Source of the DNA: Pyropia yezoensis
Lineage: Eukaryota > Rhodophyta > Bangiophyceae > Bangiales > Bangiaceae
Direction: 5' to 3'
Length of the DNA stretch: 64,000 nucleotides
Assembly (NCBI GenBank): GCA_009829735.1
Contig: CM020618.1
Span: 12,630,568 to 12,694,567, forward strand
Shown: piece by piece, positions 49,406-59,761 of the stretch
How positions within the stretch are numbered: the first letter of the stretch is position 1
Layout: each line of letters opens with the position of its first letter
The notes under the pieces: model-generated
Databases searched by the model: none
Told to the model about the DNA's origin: nothing
Seen by the model: the letters and a program-made list of their open reading frames with translations, nothing else
Made by a program: the position numbers and the translations under genes

Positions 49406-52399
49406 ATGGGGCGGCCCTTTGACGTCATCCTCACCCCCCGCTCGGCCCACCTTGTCGCCTCACCCCTGCCATCGCCCACCCCTGGGGTCCACGTGCACCT
49501 CCTCTCCACCCGTCCAGGCGCCCGGCTGCCCCCCTGTCTCGCCCCCTCCACAACCCCCGCAGCCACCCCCGCCGCCACCCCCGTCGCCGCTGCCGCCGCC
49601 GCAAGGACCATCCCCACCGCCCCGCCCCCCTCCTCGGACACGGTCCAGGTAGAAGCGGTCATTGGCGACGGCGGGGTGGTCGTCACCGCCCGCTACACGG
49701 TCGCCGCCGCCGGCCCCAGTCCTGCGGGCGGCGACGGCGGCGGCGGCGGCGCGCTCCCCCCCCTCCTCACCCACCTGTGCCTGTCCGTGGCGGTGCCGCC
49801 CGCCACCCCGCCGGCAGACACCCCCGTCGCGGTCCACCTGGCACCGTCGGTCGGCGGCGCCCACCGGTGGTCTGCCCCCGCCGTCGACGTGCGGCTGCAC
49901 CTGGACGTGGGAAGTGGTGGTTGTGGCCCCGGCGGCAGCGGTGGTGGAGTTGTAGGCAATGGGGACAGCCACGGCGGTGGAGGCAGTGGTGGTGGTGGAG
50001 GCAGTGGTGGTGGTGGTGGTGGTGGTGGCGGTGCCACTGCAACCGCATGCGTCGGGGGGGAGGTTCTTGGTGCCGCCGCGGTAGGCGTTTCGTTTGTCCT
50101 CCGCACCGCGGACGGCGGGTGGGCACGGGCGGCGGGCGGGCGGGACTGGTACGTTGGCGGCGGCAAGGCTGTGCAGGGTGCCCTGGACGCCCCCGTCGAC
50201 ATGGACCCCGTGGGAGGTGGTGGCGACGGTGGCGGTGACGGCGGCGACGGTGGGTGCGGCGGGTGGCGGTGGGTGCGGGGGCGGACGCTGGCGCTGCACA
50301 GGGTCAAGCCCTTTTGGATGACCCCCACCGTGGGGGGGGCCGCCGACGCGGTGCCCCCCGAGACGCAGCTCGCCATCACGCGCTACGTGGTCGACCGCGG
50401 GGGGGAGGGGGAGGGACGGACGGAAGGGGAGGATGGGGGTGGCGACGGTGGCGGCGGCGACGACGCCTACGCAGTGCTCCTGCCGCTGGTAGATGCCCGC
50501 GCGGGCACCCGCGCGTGCCTCGCCGGCAGTGGCGTCGGCGGCGGCGGCGGCGGTGGTGGTGGTGGCGGCGACGGCCGCGTGTCCACGGCCGTTAGCGTCA
50601 CGGCGGGCGGCACTGGCGGGGTGCCCGCCGCCGCCCTGAACCGCCCCCCCGCGCGGGTGCTGCTGGTTGCCGCCGCCGCTGCCGGCGCGGCGCCCGGCGT
50701 GGGCGTTCACGCGGTGGTGGACGCGGCGTTTGCCGCCGCCGCCGCCCTGCTGGGCACTTTTACCACGCGGGCGGCCAAGGCGGCGGCACGGACGTCACCC
50801 GGCGGGGGCGCCGCCCCGTGGGCCACCTCCCCGCTCCTCTCCCGTGTGGGCGTGTGTACCTGGGACGCCCACCCGTCGGGGGTGACCGCCGCGGACGTGA
50901 CGGCGCTGGCCGCCGCCGCCGCGGTGCGGCTGCCCGGGCGGGCGCGCGTCGGCTACCTCTTGGTCGACGATGGGTGGCAGGCGGTGACGGCGCCCGGGAA
51001 AGGGGGGGATGGGGGGCGCCGCCTCGCAGCCCTGTCGCCAGCGCCCGCGTTTGGGGGCGGCGGCTTGGCGGCGGCCACCCGCCGGCTGGCCGCCGCCGGC
51101 ACCGCCACGGGGGTGTGGCTGGCACTGCCGGGTGGGTACTGGCGGGGCGTCACGGCCGCCGCGGCGGCCGCCGTGGGGGCGGCCGCGGGGGGGAGGGGCG
51201 TTGCCGTTGCCAACGTTGCCGCGGCGTTTGCGGGCGGCCTGAGGGCGGCGGGTGGGGGCGGCGGCAGCGGCGGGGGCGGTGCCGCCGAGATGGCGCTGTG
51301 GGAGGGCGCGTACGGGGTGCCGTCGTCTGCCGGCGGTGCCCGCCGGCTGATGGCCGCGGTGGTGGGTGCGGCCGCCGCGGCGGGGGTGCGGGGCGTCAAG
51401 GTGGATGGCCAGGCGCTGGTGGCGGGCCTCGGCGGGACGGGGGGCCGGGTGGCCACGGTGCGTGCCTGGCGGCGGGCTGTGCGGGCGGCGGCGGTGGGGG
51501 CGGGGGCGGAGTGGGTGGTGGAGTGCATGGCGCACGTGAATGACATCCTGCTGACGTCTGGGGCGGACGGGGGGGGCGGCTGGGACGACTGCAGGGGCGC
51601 TGGGGACCCCGAAGACCAGTGTGGCAGTGCCGCTGACACGGGCGCAGACGGCGGGATACCCCCGCGCCCCCCCCCCCTCCCTCTCGTCACGGCGTGGCGT
51701 ACGTCCGACGACCACGCCTTCCCCCCGCACCCCGAGCCGCCCGCCGCGACAGCGGCGCACCTAGCGGTCAACGCGGCCGTGTCCCTCTACATTGGCGCCC
51801 TCTTCCCCGTCCCCGACTGGGATATGTTCCGCGCCGTCCCCGGCGGGGGGCTCGTCACCGCCGCCCAGTGCCGCGTGCACGCCGTCGCGCGGGTGCTGTC
51901 GGGGGGGCCCCTCACCCTGTCCGACGGCGTCGGCGGGGGCGCTGGTGGTGGGGACGACGGCGACGGCCTGGCCTCCCTGGCCGGCGCCCTCGACGCGTCT
52001 GGCCGGCTGGTGCGCCCCCACCTGCCCGCCCGTCCCACCGCGGACACAGTGTTTGTGGCGCCCACCACCGAGGCGGTGGCCCTCAAGGTGTGGTCCGCCA
52101 ACGCCGTCAGTGCCGTCGTTGGCGCCTTTCACCTCCTCTGCGCCGCGGGAGAGGGGGGCCACGCCGACGGTGATGGCCGTGGCGGCAACAGCGGGCGCGG
52201 CGACGACCACCCCGCCGCCGCGTCGCCCCCTGCACTGACCGCCACCATTGCCGCCACGGACGTACCACTGGCCGCCTACGCTCCCCCCCTCCGCGCGGTC
52301 GGGTGGGTGTACCCGTCAGGCGAGGTGGTAGCACTGCCCGTGGCGGTACGCCTGGAGCGGCCGCTCGCCTGGGCGGTCGTGGCGGTGGTGCCCGTCCTC

Positions 52400-52494
<95 letters not shown>

Positions 52495-52874
52495 CGGCGG
52501 CGGCGGGTGCGGCTTTGCGCCGCTGGGCGTGGGCGGCCTCATCAATGGCGGCGGGGCGGTCGACGCGGCGGCGGTAACCCCAGCTGGCGACGCCGCTACA
52601 GTGACTGTGCGGGGGGGGTGTGGCGGGCTGCGCTTTTGGTGGTGGACCGCCCCTGCAGAGGCGGTGGTGGTGGCCGTGGCGGTGGAGGGCCGGGGGGGGG
52701 CGGGGGGGGGGAGCTGCGGGTGGTCGACGCTGGCCCGGGGGGGGAGGGGCTCGGTGGCCGCGTTGGATGGGTGCAGCTGCCGCCGCTGGCGGATGAGCCA
52801 GCGGGGGGGGGGACGAGCCGCCGCCGCCGCTGGTGCTGACATTTGCGCTGCGTGGGGGGGCGGGGGGGGGGTGA
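49406..52874 (+). CDS. Raffinose synthase / SIP-type GH36 glycosidase family protein
   Basis: This belongs to the raffinose-synthase and seed-imbibition-protein branch of glycoside hydrolase family 36 (alpha-galactosidase or galactosyltransferase chemistry). Signature blocks are in order: YLLVDDGWQAV (521-525 for DDGWQ), RGVKVDGQAL with the presumed nucleophile D667, WRTSDDHAFPP with the presumed acid/base D768, then PDWDMFRAV and LSGGPLTLSDG. The start at 49406 has a strong CCGCCATGG context; an in-frame ATG at 49346 is the alternative. Gly-rich inserts are frequent, including about 30 glycines from a GGC array in the C-terminal domain. The initial frame is open to 53740, but after about 52,690 it turns to low complexity. 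Family-like C-terminal sequence (VGWVQLPPLADEP, PPPLVLTFALR) lies in the other frames after two G runs, giving a likely end near 52,874. Galactinol-dependent synthase and alkaline alpha-galactosidase cannot be told apart here. Confidence 0.75.
52419..52491. repeat. (GGC)n array encoding poly-Gly in the GH36 gene
   Basis: About 24 uninterrupted GGC codons flanked by imperfect units, translated as a Gly run between VVPVLGG and CGFAPLG. Likely a flexible loop, length-polymorphic. Confidence 0.9.
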
Positions 52875-54189
52875 TCCTGCCGGTGCGCCATTTCGGGTGG
52901 TTCCCTCCTGGCGTGGGCGTGTTGCGCAGCGGTCGGCGTGGGGGTGAACATGTATCGGTGGAGGCGGCGGGGGGGGGTGGGGTAGAGGGGGCTGACCGAC
53001 GCTGCGAGAGGGTGGCGGGGGGCCAAGTTGGGCTCTTGCGCCCCCCCCCCCCGCTTGAGAGATTGCCGCTCCCCCGCCCTGTCGCCGCGGGCTGGCAGGC
53101 GCGCGGCTGGCGACGGTGGTGGTTGCCGCCGTCGCGGCGACGCGCGCATCCCCGATGGAGGGGCGGCGTTCAGGCGCCGCCCGCCGGCGGCGGTCCATCC
53201 GACGGCGGTCGTCCGCCGAGGCCGCCGCCGCCAGCCGCAATTGGGCGCGCCTGCCAGCAGTGCAGGCTGCCCACGTTAGCGGGGAGGGAGGGGAGACCCG
53301 CGGGGCTGCCACCCAAGGGGGAACCACGAGGTACGGTGGTCCGCGGTGAACGACACCCCGTTCCCGTGCCGCAACGCGGAGGCGCACCGCGGCCGACGCG
53401 GGGCCACCACTCTCATAGGGGGCGGCTGTGGGAGTGCCGTGCCGTAGTGGAGTGTTTTATGACACGCTTTATGGCTCCTCTCCACCTTCCTCAACAAAAG
53501 AGAAAAACACAACACTCCCTCACGCTCTCTCGCTGCTCGCCCGTGGGGGGCGTCCCCCTCCCCGGGCGGGCAGCTCCTCGAGAGGAAGCCTTGGGGGATA
53601 CAGTACATACCAACTCAGAGCGAAACAAAACAGCCCTCCAGACGCAGGATGTACATACTCCGTGGGGGTACCCCCCCGGAGCGAAAAGAAAGCAAGCTCT
53701 TCCGGGCGCAACGCCCACGCGGTGGGGGTGCCTGTCATAGCAGAACAAAAAAAAATCCTCCTAACGGTCCTCCGACCGACCACTCCCGCTGCGACCTCTC
53801 CCAGGGCTTGCCATCGCCGCTTGGCCCCGGTCGCTTCGTCCTCCCGGGCGGGCGCGTCCCATTCTCGCCGGTGGGTCCCTGCCGTGGCGCCTGCTCGCTC
53901 CTTACACGCCAGGGGCTCCGCCCCCACTTGTCCCAATCTCAGACATAGAAAACGCAGAGCAGCTCCCGTTTGTAGGCCTTGCCGTCACCAACTCCGTGAG
54001 GCCAACCGCTGAGAGGCATCGCCGCAACCCACACCTTGAGGCACATGAATGAGGGAGACACCCAGCATCCGACATCAGGGCAACGGTGCAAGCTGGGACT
54101 CGCGGCACGAGCGTCAGAAGACGCTGCTCATGATCAGGTTTGCCCAATCGAAGAGCTCGGACGACGCGCCGCCTTGGACTCTCAGCCGT
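52875..54189. other. Spacer downstream of the GH36 gene, no gene recognised
   Basis: Frames are open but biased; none carries a motif. A repeated GTGGGGGTAC/GTGGGGGTGC context appears near 53664 and 53722. The stretch around 53,450-53,780 is AT-richer and may be 3' flank or a worn repeat. Confidence 0.35.
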
Positions 54190-54432
54190 CTACTCCTCCT
54201 CGCCCACCTCTGTGCACATGAAGCAAAACCGCGCCACCGTGGTCAGCACCGTGAAGATCCCTGAGACTGCCGATAGCGCCCTCTTCGCCTTGTCCCACTT
54301 CGAGCCCTCGGCGCGCCCGGCCGAACCCGCTGAGGTGGGGTCCGGCGTTCGGCCTGCCGACGCTTGCGGCTGCGCCCCGTCCGCCGTCAGCTGGGCGGCG
54401 CTCCCCATCTGCTTGTGACCCACATCCGCCAT
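54190..54432 (-). CDS. Small hypothetical protein with one hydrophobic segment
   Basis: An 80-codon frame whose ATG at 54432 has a favourable context (CTGCCATGGCGG). The N-terminal half is polar and Ala/Gly-rich. Residues about 47-70 (WDKAKRALSAVSGIFTVLTT then VARFCFMC) form a basic-then-hydrophobic stretch that could be a membrane anchor, and the protein ends TEVGEEE. I recognise no family. Support is composition, start context and the less repetitive sequence compared with shadow frames; it may instead be one exon of a longer gene. Confidence 0.35.
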   Translation of the reverse strand: MADVGHKQMGSAAQLTADGAQPQASAGRTPDPTSAGSAGRAEGSKWDKAKRALSAVSGIFTVLTTVARFCFMCTEVGEEE

Positions 54433-55881
54433 GGCAGCCTTGCACTCGCGGGCCGCCGCACCCGTCGTCGGTGCCTCGTCTCCGTTACACTTGTAGGTGG
54501 TGCGTGGGGGTCTCGGTGATCAAAGGCCCTCGTGGGAGGGGTGAAGGAAGGGTGGGCCCAAGGTCAGGGTGTCGACGGAAGATGGCAGAAGGTATGCGGA
54601 AAGGTTGGACCCAGGAGAGGGCCGGGGGTGTGTGAAGCAGAGCAGAGTGGTCCGCGAGAAGACGGGCGGGGGGCGTGGATGCTACTTAAAATGGCTTGGC
54701 AGCCCCGCCGAGTCCACTCTGCGACCGCAACCAGGACGCTGAAGGCTTCGACTGGCAGCCACCTTCTCATGATCCGTCGCGAATAGAGAGCTTCCAAGAG
54801 CTCATCTGACGAGGCCATGACCGAATCAGCTCTTGGACGGTCATTGCCTGGTCAAGTTGACCATGGGCAGCCCCGCCGAGTCCACTCCGCGTCCGCAACC
54901 AGCACGCCGAAGGCTTCGACTGGCAGCCACATTGTCATGCTCCGTCGCGAAAAGAGAGGACCCAAGAGCTCATCTGACGAGGCCATGACCAAATCGGCTC
55001 TTGGGTGGTCGTTTCCTGGTCAAGTTGACCATGGTGACAAAGCCACCATGGTCAAGGTGATCGGGCCATGCATCACCAGATCGGCCCTTCGCTGGTCTTG
55101 ACCTTGCCACCACGACCACAATAGCTCTTCGGAGCGTGATGCTCCTGTGCGAAAGAAAAAGCGCCCCTGCTAGCTAAAGGTCTCTTCCATATAGCTAGTC
55201 ACCTGAGATGACCCGACTTCTCGCCTTCCGCATGCCTCAGTACGTGCCGGGAGCGACCACTTTACGTTTTTTTATCGAGTACAGTTCCCATAGGCATGAG
55301 ATAGCGCCGTTTTCTTGTTTTTTCAGGGATGGTCCCATGCGCTCAAAAAGATATCACTCTGTAGCCAGGACAGCGGTGTGACTCTTTCGTAAAAATCGGC
55401 AACTCCTCCGTTTTTCTCACTTTTGAGCTTCTTCTACGCGGTGCATTGTGCTTTAGTACTCTAGAGGTCCAGAACGAGCTTGTTCTCATCTGTTCCACGC
55501 TATATTGCTTCCTCGCCGTGACAGAGAAGAACAGAGGTTGTTGTTCCTGACCGCCGATCGGACGTAAAAATCGGAAACGGGGGCTACCTTAGAAGTACAA
55601 TGACATAAAAAACAAGTAACTTGACCTGAACTATGTCAAGCTGAAGCGCCGCCAGACATGCCTCTTCCCTTCACCCCAACCCGTCACTGCTTGCACCGCC
55701 GTTGCACCGGGCACCCTCCCCTACCACCTCCCTCCCCCCAACGCCCCGTGTACGCTCAGGCTCGGCTTGCCACTATGTCGCCCTCGCGCCAGATTGCATC
55801 TGGTGGTGGCCCCTCGCGTCGGCGTCGCGCTTTCTACCGACTGACGAGGAATGGCTGAAGTACGAGCTCCATGCCATTAAG
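54433..55881. other. Spacer with a 168-bp tandem duplication and an AT-rich core
   Basis: Apart from the duplication (54699-55034) no gene is seen. 55,100-55,650 is among the most AT-rich parts of the window, with several T runs, and may act as promoter for the small acidic ORF or be non-coding filler. The frame of that ORF is open upstream to about 55,700 without an ATG, so a 5' exon could be hidden here. Confidence 0.35.
54699..55034. repeat. Two-copy tandem repeat, 168-bp unit
   Basis: Copy 1 begins GCAGCCCCGCCGAGTCCACT at 54699 and copy 2 repeats it at 54867. They share AAGGCTTCGACTGGCAGCCAC, then AAGAGCTCATCTGACGAGGC, and end GGTCAAGTTGACCATGG, with roughly 10% divergence. Each unit closes on the quasi-palindrome GGTCAAGTTGACC. 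A degraded third piece follows to 55100, including CACCATGGTCAAGGTGATC. Confidence 0.85.
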
Positions 55882-56145
55882 ATGGAGGACTCGTATCGGC
55901 GTCTCGGGGAGATTAGCGACCAAGTGGCAGCTACTTTTGATGAAGAGCAGCTGGAGGTTGAGGGGGGGGACAGCGACGGAGGAGAAGCAGGCGCCGACGA
56001 CGGAGTGGGTGAGGAGGAGGTGGAGGGTGAGGGAAGCGCGGAGTACGAGGGGGGCAAGAGCGAGGTGGAGAGAGAGCGTGCGGGGAGTGCGTTGGACGAG
56101 AGCGAGGCAGGGGAGGGGAGCGACTCGGGTAGTATGGAGATGTGA
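55882..56145 (+). CDS. Short acidic hypothetical protein
   Basis: The ATG at 55882 opens 87 codons: MEDSYRRLGEISDQVAATF, then a strongly acidic Glu/Asp/Gly/Ser tail (EGGDSDGGEAG...GEEEVEGEGS) ending DSGSMEM. The frame is open upstream with protein-like sequence (FLPTDEEWLKYELHAIK), which suggests a longer product or an upstream exon. Acidic tails of this kind occur in histone chaperones and nuclear proteins, but no domain identifies this one. Confidence 0.4.
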   Translation: MEDSYRRLGEISDQVAATFDEEQLEVEGGDSDGGEAGADDGVGEEEVEGEGSAEYEGGKSEVERERAGSALDESEAGEGSDSGSMEM

Positions 56146-57970
56146 CCTGGGTACTGAGTGTGCGCATTTTCTTTTTTTTATGAGGAGTAGGCGACCGCCT
56201 TCAGCCGGAGGAGCTGTCAGTGGACGTAAAATTGGTCCCCGGAAGGTCTCCGTACGAGGTGGGGGGGCTGTTGTCTTGCGGCCAAGGCAATGGCGACACG
56301 CACTGCAATCGCCTACGCCTTGGCCGCGACGAGGTCCAGGAAAAGTGGCCATTCGCCGGCACGAAACGACGAAGTGCCCATACGGCCTGGAATGGCGGCC
56401 AATCCAGGCCATAGAGGCCCTTCGGCACGCTAGATCGGCACGATAGGTCCGTGCCGACAATTCCAGCACACGCAGTCATGGCTCGACCAATAGGAAGCGA
56501 GAGATTTCTTAAGTCTGGACTGCTGATTTCGGGCCGCCCCGGCGTCGATCACGTCGCCAGCCACGTGGGCCACGTGGCGTCCTTATTGCCGCATTACCGG
56601 GGGCACGGCGTGCACGTGGGGCACGTGGCGGGGCGTTGCGTGCACGTGGCGCACGTGGCTCGCCGGGTGTGCGAATCCGTGGAACCGCCTCCGTGCTCAA
56701 TGCTTGCTTTACAGTGCGTTCATCATGTGCATGTTCTCCGTGCGGTACGCAATATCGGGGTTGATCTGTGTGCGGACAGGGGGAGCTGGGGCGACTCGGT
56801 TTTTTTTTGCGGAAGGGGGCGGCCTGACGGGGCGGGCGAGGTGTGGGCGAGAAGGAGGGGCACGTCGTTTTAGCTGGCCAGAAGCGAGCCACGGTGTATG
56901 CAATGGCGACCGCAATGGCAAGCAGAGAGTGAGGCTCGAGGACCGTCAAGTGGGGGGGTGGCTGCAGCGGTACCTGGAGCGGTCGGCAGGGGCCGGACGT
57001 GCAAGAGGGAAAGGGGGTGGTGTCTCAGTACGGTTGGAACGGGTGCGCGTCGGCCAAATGTGCATCGCCTGCACGTCCTTCCGGCGAGCTGGGGGGTGGC
57101 CACTGCAGGGCCATCCTCCGCGGTACCCCTGACTCTTGTCGGCACGAAGCACGAGGTCTGCACGATGCTGCCGACTGGGGTTGGGCACAATGGTGCCGAA
57201 GTGAGCACATGCACGCAGCATGTCCACCAGCACCACCCACCATTATCGGTCGTGGTGGACAGTGGAGAAAGAATATATGAGAACAGCAAAGTTAATGTGC
57301 GCTGAAATTCAAATTCAGTTTCACTCGCATTTGTCGCGTTTGTTGATTGGAACAGATGTGCGTAGTCTGTTTGGTCGACATTTCGTTAGAATCCTGGTTG
57401 CGCGATACCGCATAGTGACGACACTGCCGACGACCTGGGCTGAACATGCTGTTTCGGCGCGATACTACATCGTGACGATGTACGGCACGCCGCTGCCAAG
57501 GCCAGCAGGCCGTGGCGGGCAGCATCTGATTTGCTCGCAAGGACCTCGGCCGATTTGGGCACGGATCTGCCTCGTGCGGGACTCGGACACGGCCCCACTC
57601 TGTTGTGGTGTTGCGCCCGTACGTTTCCCTGGAGCTCGTGAGTCATCTTGGGCCGCTCTCGCAACACCACGGTCAACGGCTGCAGGCAACAAGGTAGCCA
57701 GGCAGTAGACCCCCACCCACCGGTCACTCAGGACCGGTTCATTTGTTGACACACCTGTTCACATGAAGCCCGCACGCTTTTTCCTCTGCAGTGCAGCAGG
57801 CTATCTGAGAACGCGGACGGTCCGCCGACCAGTTACCTTCACCTTCGTGGCACGTCCTCACCGTTGCACTCTCACCGTTGTGGCGCACGCGCGGCTGTCC
57901 CCTCCAACTCCCCCATCCCTCTCACCTTGTCTTCATCTTCTCCCTTCACGAACCCCGCGGGCGCTTGAGC
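56146..57970. other. Regulatory-looking spacer upstream of the RING-like gene
   Basis: No gene recognised; a 142-codon plus frame at 56704-57132 lacks motifs. It holds the six-G-box cluster (56562-56657), GGCACGAA words at 56358 and 57140, an AT-rich block at 57,280-57,420, and a two-copy GCGATACnnCATnGTGACGA-type repeat near 57402 and 57461. The last 150 bp probably contain the promoter of the RING-like gene. Confidence 0.4.
56562..56657. promoter_or_regulatory. Cluster of six CACGTG G-boxes in three 9-bp-spaced pairs
   Basis: CACGTG occurs at 56562, 56571, 56613, 56622, 56643 and 56652, each followed by G. The spacing within each pair is exactly 9 bp start to start. CACGTG is the core site of bHLH and bZIP factors. 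The nearest annotated starts are 1.3 kb downstream (plus strand); nothing recognised starts on the minus strand nearby. Confidence 0.6.
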
Positions 57971-58870
57971 ATGCCTCCCCACGGACGGACGAGACGTAGC
58001 CGGCCTGACAGCGTCCGAAGGACGTCCGGACTCGTCCGACCCGCCCGACGCTCTCACCGGCTGCGCCGTCGGGAGAGCGACCAGATGGCCGCCGCGTCGT
58101 CTGCCCACGACACGGCAGTCGCTGCTGGGGGGGCCCCTGTGTCGTCGCGTGCCACCCGGGCCTCGGGACGTGCGTCATCGACCACACGGCGGGCTGTGCT
58201 GCGGACAACCGCCGAGACGCCTGCCGCCGGCTTGGCGGACACGGTGGGGACGCCCAGTGACATGGGGGACCCAGCGAATGCAAATCCTTCGGGGTCCGAC
58301 GAGGGCGGAGTGGCAACCCAGCGTCGCACGCGGTACATGTATGTTGACGCAGTTGTGCCGCCCTGGGCGAGGGATCTCATCGCTGCCTCTGTCACTTCAG
58401 ATGTGGGCCCCATCTTACCGTCTGTCACTGCCGTCTTGGACGCGATGGATAGCTGGCGGTCGTCTCGGCGGGCGGGCTCAGGCGGGCCCGTCGCTCCTGC
58501 TCCACCATCCTCTACTCGCCTGCGTATTGAATACACTTACGAGGACACGGCGCTAGACTCCGCGTGGGCGGCCCCCGCGTCTGCTGGTGATCTGGACGCC
58601 AACCGTGACGGGGTGCTTCCGAGCGTGATGCGTCAGCTGCATCGTTTTTTCTTGAGCACGGGGGACTTGGCGGATGGAGTGGCTCGTTGTGCTATATGCT
58701 TTGACTCTTTGGGTGGGGCGAAGGAGCTGCTCCGCCTCCCGTGTTGGTGCGCTTTTCACAGGGAGGAGATTGAATTGTGGCTGTCGAACCATGCGACATG
58801 CCCTGTGCATGTCACAAGGACCGTGGAGGAGTACCTCAACGACAACGAGCGTTTTTCGTGTAGCCAGTAA
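57971..58870 (+). CDS. RING-like protein with incomplete zinc ligands
   Basis: A 299-residue frame from ATG 57971; an in-frame ATG at 57878 is the alternative. The N-terminal half is basic and Ser/Ala-rich. The middle has RYMYVDAVVPPWARDLIAAS and two IEYTYEDT/YMYVDA-like patches. The C-terminal end (about 235-290) reads CAICFDSLGGAKELLRLPCW, then CAFHREEIELWLSNHATCP. This follows the RING-H2 layout: the first CxxC pair, the LPC position, FH, the IELWL helix and the CP turn. The usual Cys after FHxx is Glu and the last Cys is His (CPVH). Ubiquitin-ligase activity is therefore doubtful; a degenerate RING used for protein contact is plausible. It has no recognised partner nearby. Confidence 0.6.
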   Translation: MPPHGRTRRSRPDSVRRTSGLVRPARRSHRLRRRESDQMAAASSAHDTAVAAGGAPVSSRATRASGRASSTTRRAVLRTTAETPAAGLADTVGTPSDMGDPANANPSGSDEGGVATQRRTRYMYVDAVVPPWARDLIAASVTSDVGPILPSVTAVLDAMDSWRSSRRAGSGGPVAPAPPSSTRLRIEYTYEDTALDSAWAAPASAGDLDANRDGVLPSVMRQLHRFFLSTGDLADGVARCAICFDSLGGAKELLRLPCWCAFHREEIELWLSNHATCPVHVTRTVEEYLNDNERFSCSQ

Positions 58871-59761
58871 ATGTGCCTCCGTCGAGGCGCCATCGTTGCG
58901 CTTTTGCTTTACTTCAGCGCACATCTCCAGTGCATTTCGCCTTGTCTCAAGCAGGGGCCTGTATACTTGTGCCGCCCCGGCAACACCGCTATGTAGGCTG
59001 TGCATGCTGTCGGCATTTTGCCGCCTGCCTTGTATGCGGTAGCGTGCCGACCAAGAGGCAACCGCCATAAAATCCGCTTGTAGGAGAATGTGGGGCAGGG
59101 ACCATTTCAAAGTGAGCAGGTGCCGTTGCCTCAGGGTGGCAGCGGGCGAGGATGCCGTGGGCGAGGTGCTCAGGGGACGGCAGCGCGCACGAGCCTTCGC
59201 TGGACGCGCCGTTCGGCACGACTAGTTCCCAGAGGAACCCGCGTCTGTGGCTCATTCAAAAGGTATCGAATTCAACGTCGTGAGTAGTGGTTTGGCTGCG
59301 TCGGCACGAAACGGAAACGTTTGTGTCGGCACGAAACACGTGTCGGCACACAATTTCGACCAGATGCCTCGGCTGGTGGCTGCCCTGCAGCTTGCCTGCG
59401 CGAGGTGGCAGGCTGGCGCGTGGGCCGTATGCCGGCCGTTCATCGACGTGCTTCGGCGCGCTTCTTGCGCCGAGGGCCCCAGACCGGGCGAAACCCGGAC
59501 CGATTTTTTTGTGCCGGTGCGTGAACGCTGGGCTCCCCCCCTCCTGCCTGCGTGCGGTGGCAGGCTGAGGCGTCGGCCGCTTGCCGGCCGACAATCGACG
59601 TGCTTCGGCTTGTTTCTTGCCCCTAGTGCCCCTGAGCAGCGGACCTCTTCGGCAAGGCAGGCGCATCTCTGCCGTGCGCGACCCGAACCACGTTTTGTGC
59701 CGGTGCGTCAACCCTCGGCTCCCTCCCCCTCCCGACTTCGAACGCGTTCGCAATCTTGACG
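58871..59761. other. Spacer with diverged duplication and GGCACGAA motifs
   Basis: No gene seen. Contains three GTCGGCAC words within 50 bp (59301, 59326, 59343) and the two-copy block at 59396-59710, which ends just before the next start codon. These may be promoter modules of the gene at 59762. Confidence 0.4.
59396..59710. repeat. Diverged two-copy block upstream of a hypothetical gene
   Basis: Copy 1 (about 59396-59530) and copy 2 (about 59549-59715) share, in order, GGTGGCAGGCTG, TGCCGGCCG, ATCGACGTGCTTCGGC, CTTCTTGC or TTCTTGC, and TTTTGTGCCGGTGCGTnAAC followed by CTnGGCTCCC. Copy 2 is longer by about 33 bp. The duplication is old enough to have diverged noticeably. Confidence 0.75.

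Noticed and set aside
52875-53740. Last part of the open frame of the GH36 gene
   Set aside because: Sequence here is Gly/Arg-rich and unlike the family; frame was probably lost at earlier G runs.
56704-57132. 142-codon frame just downstream of the G-box cluster
   Set aside because: No motif, weak composition and no splice partner; not enough to call a gene.
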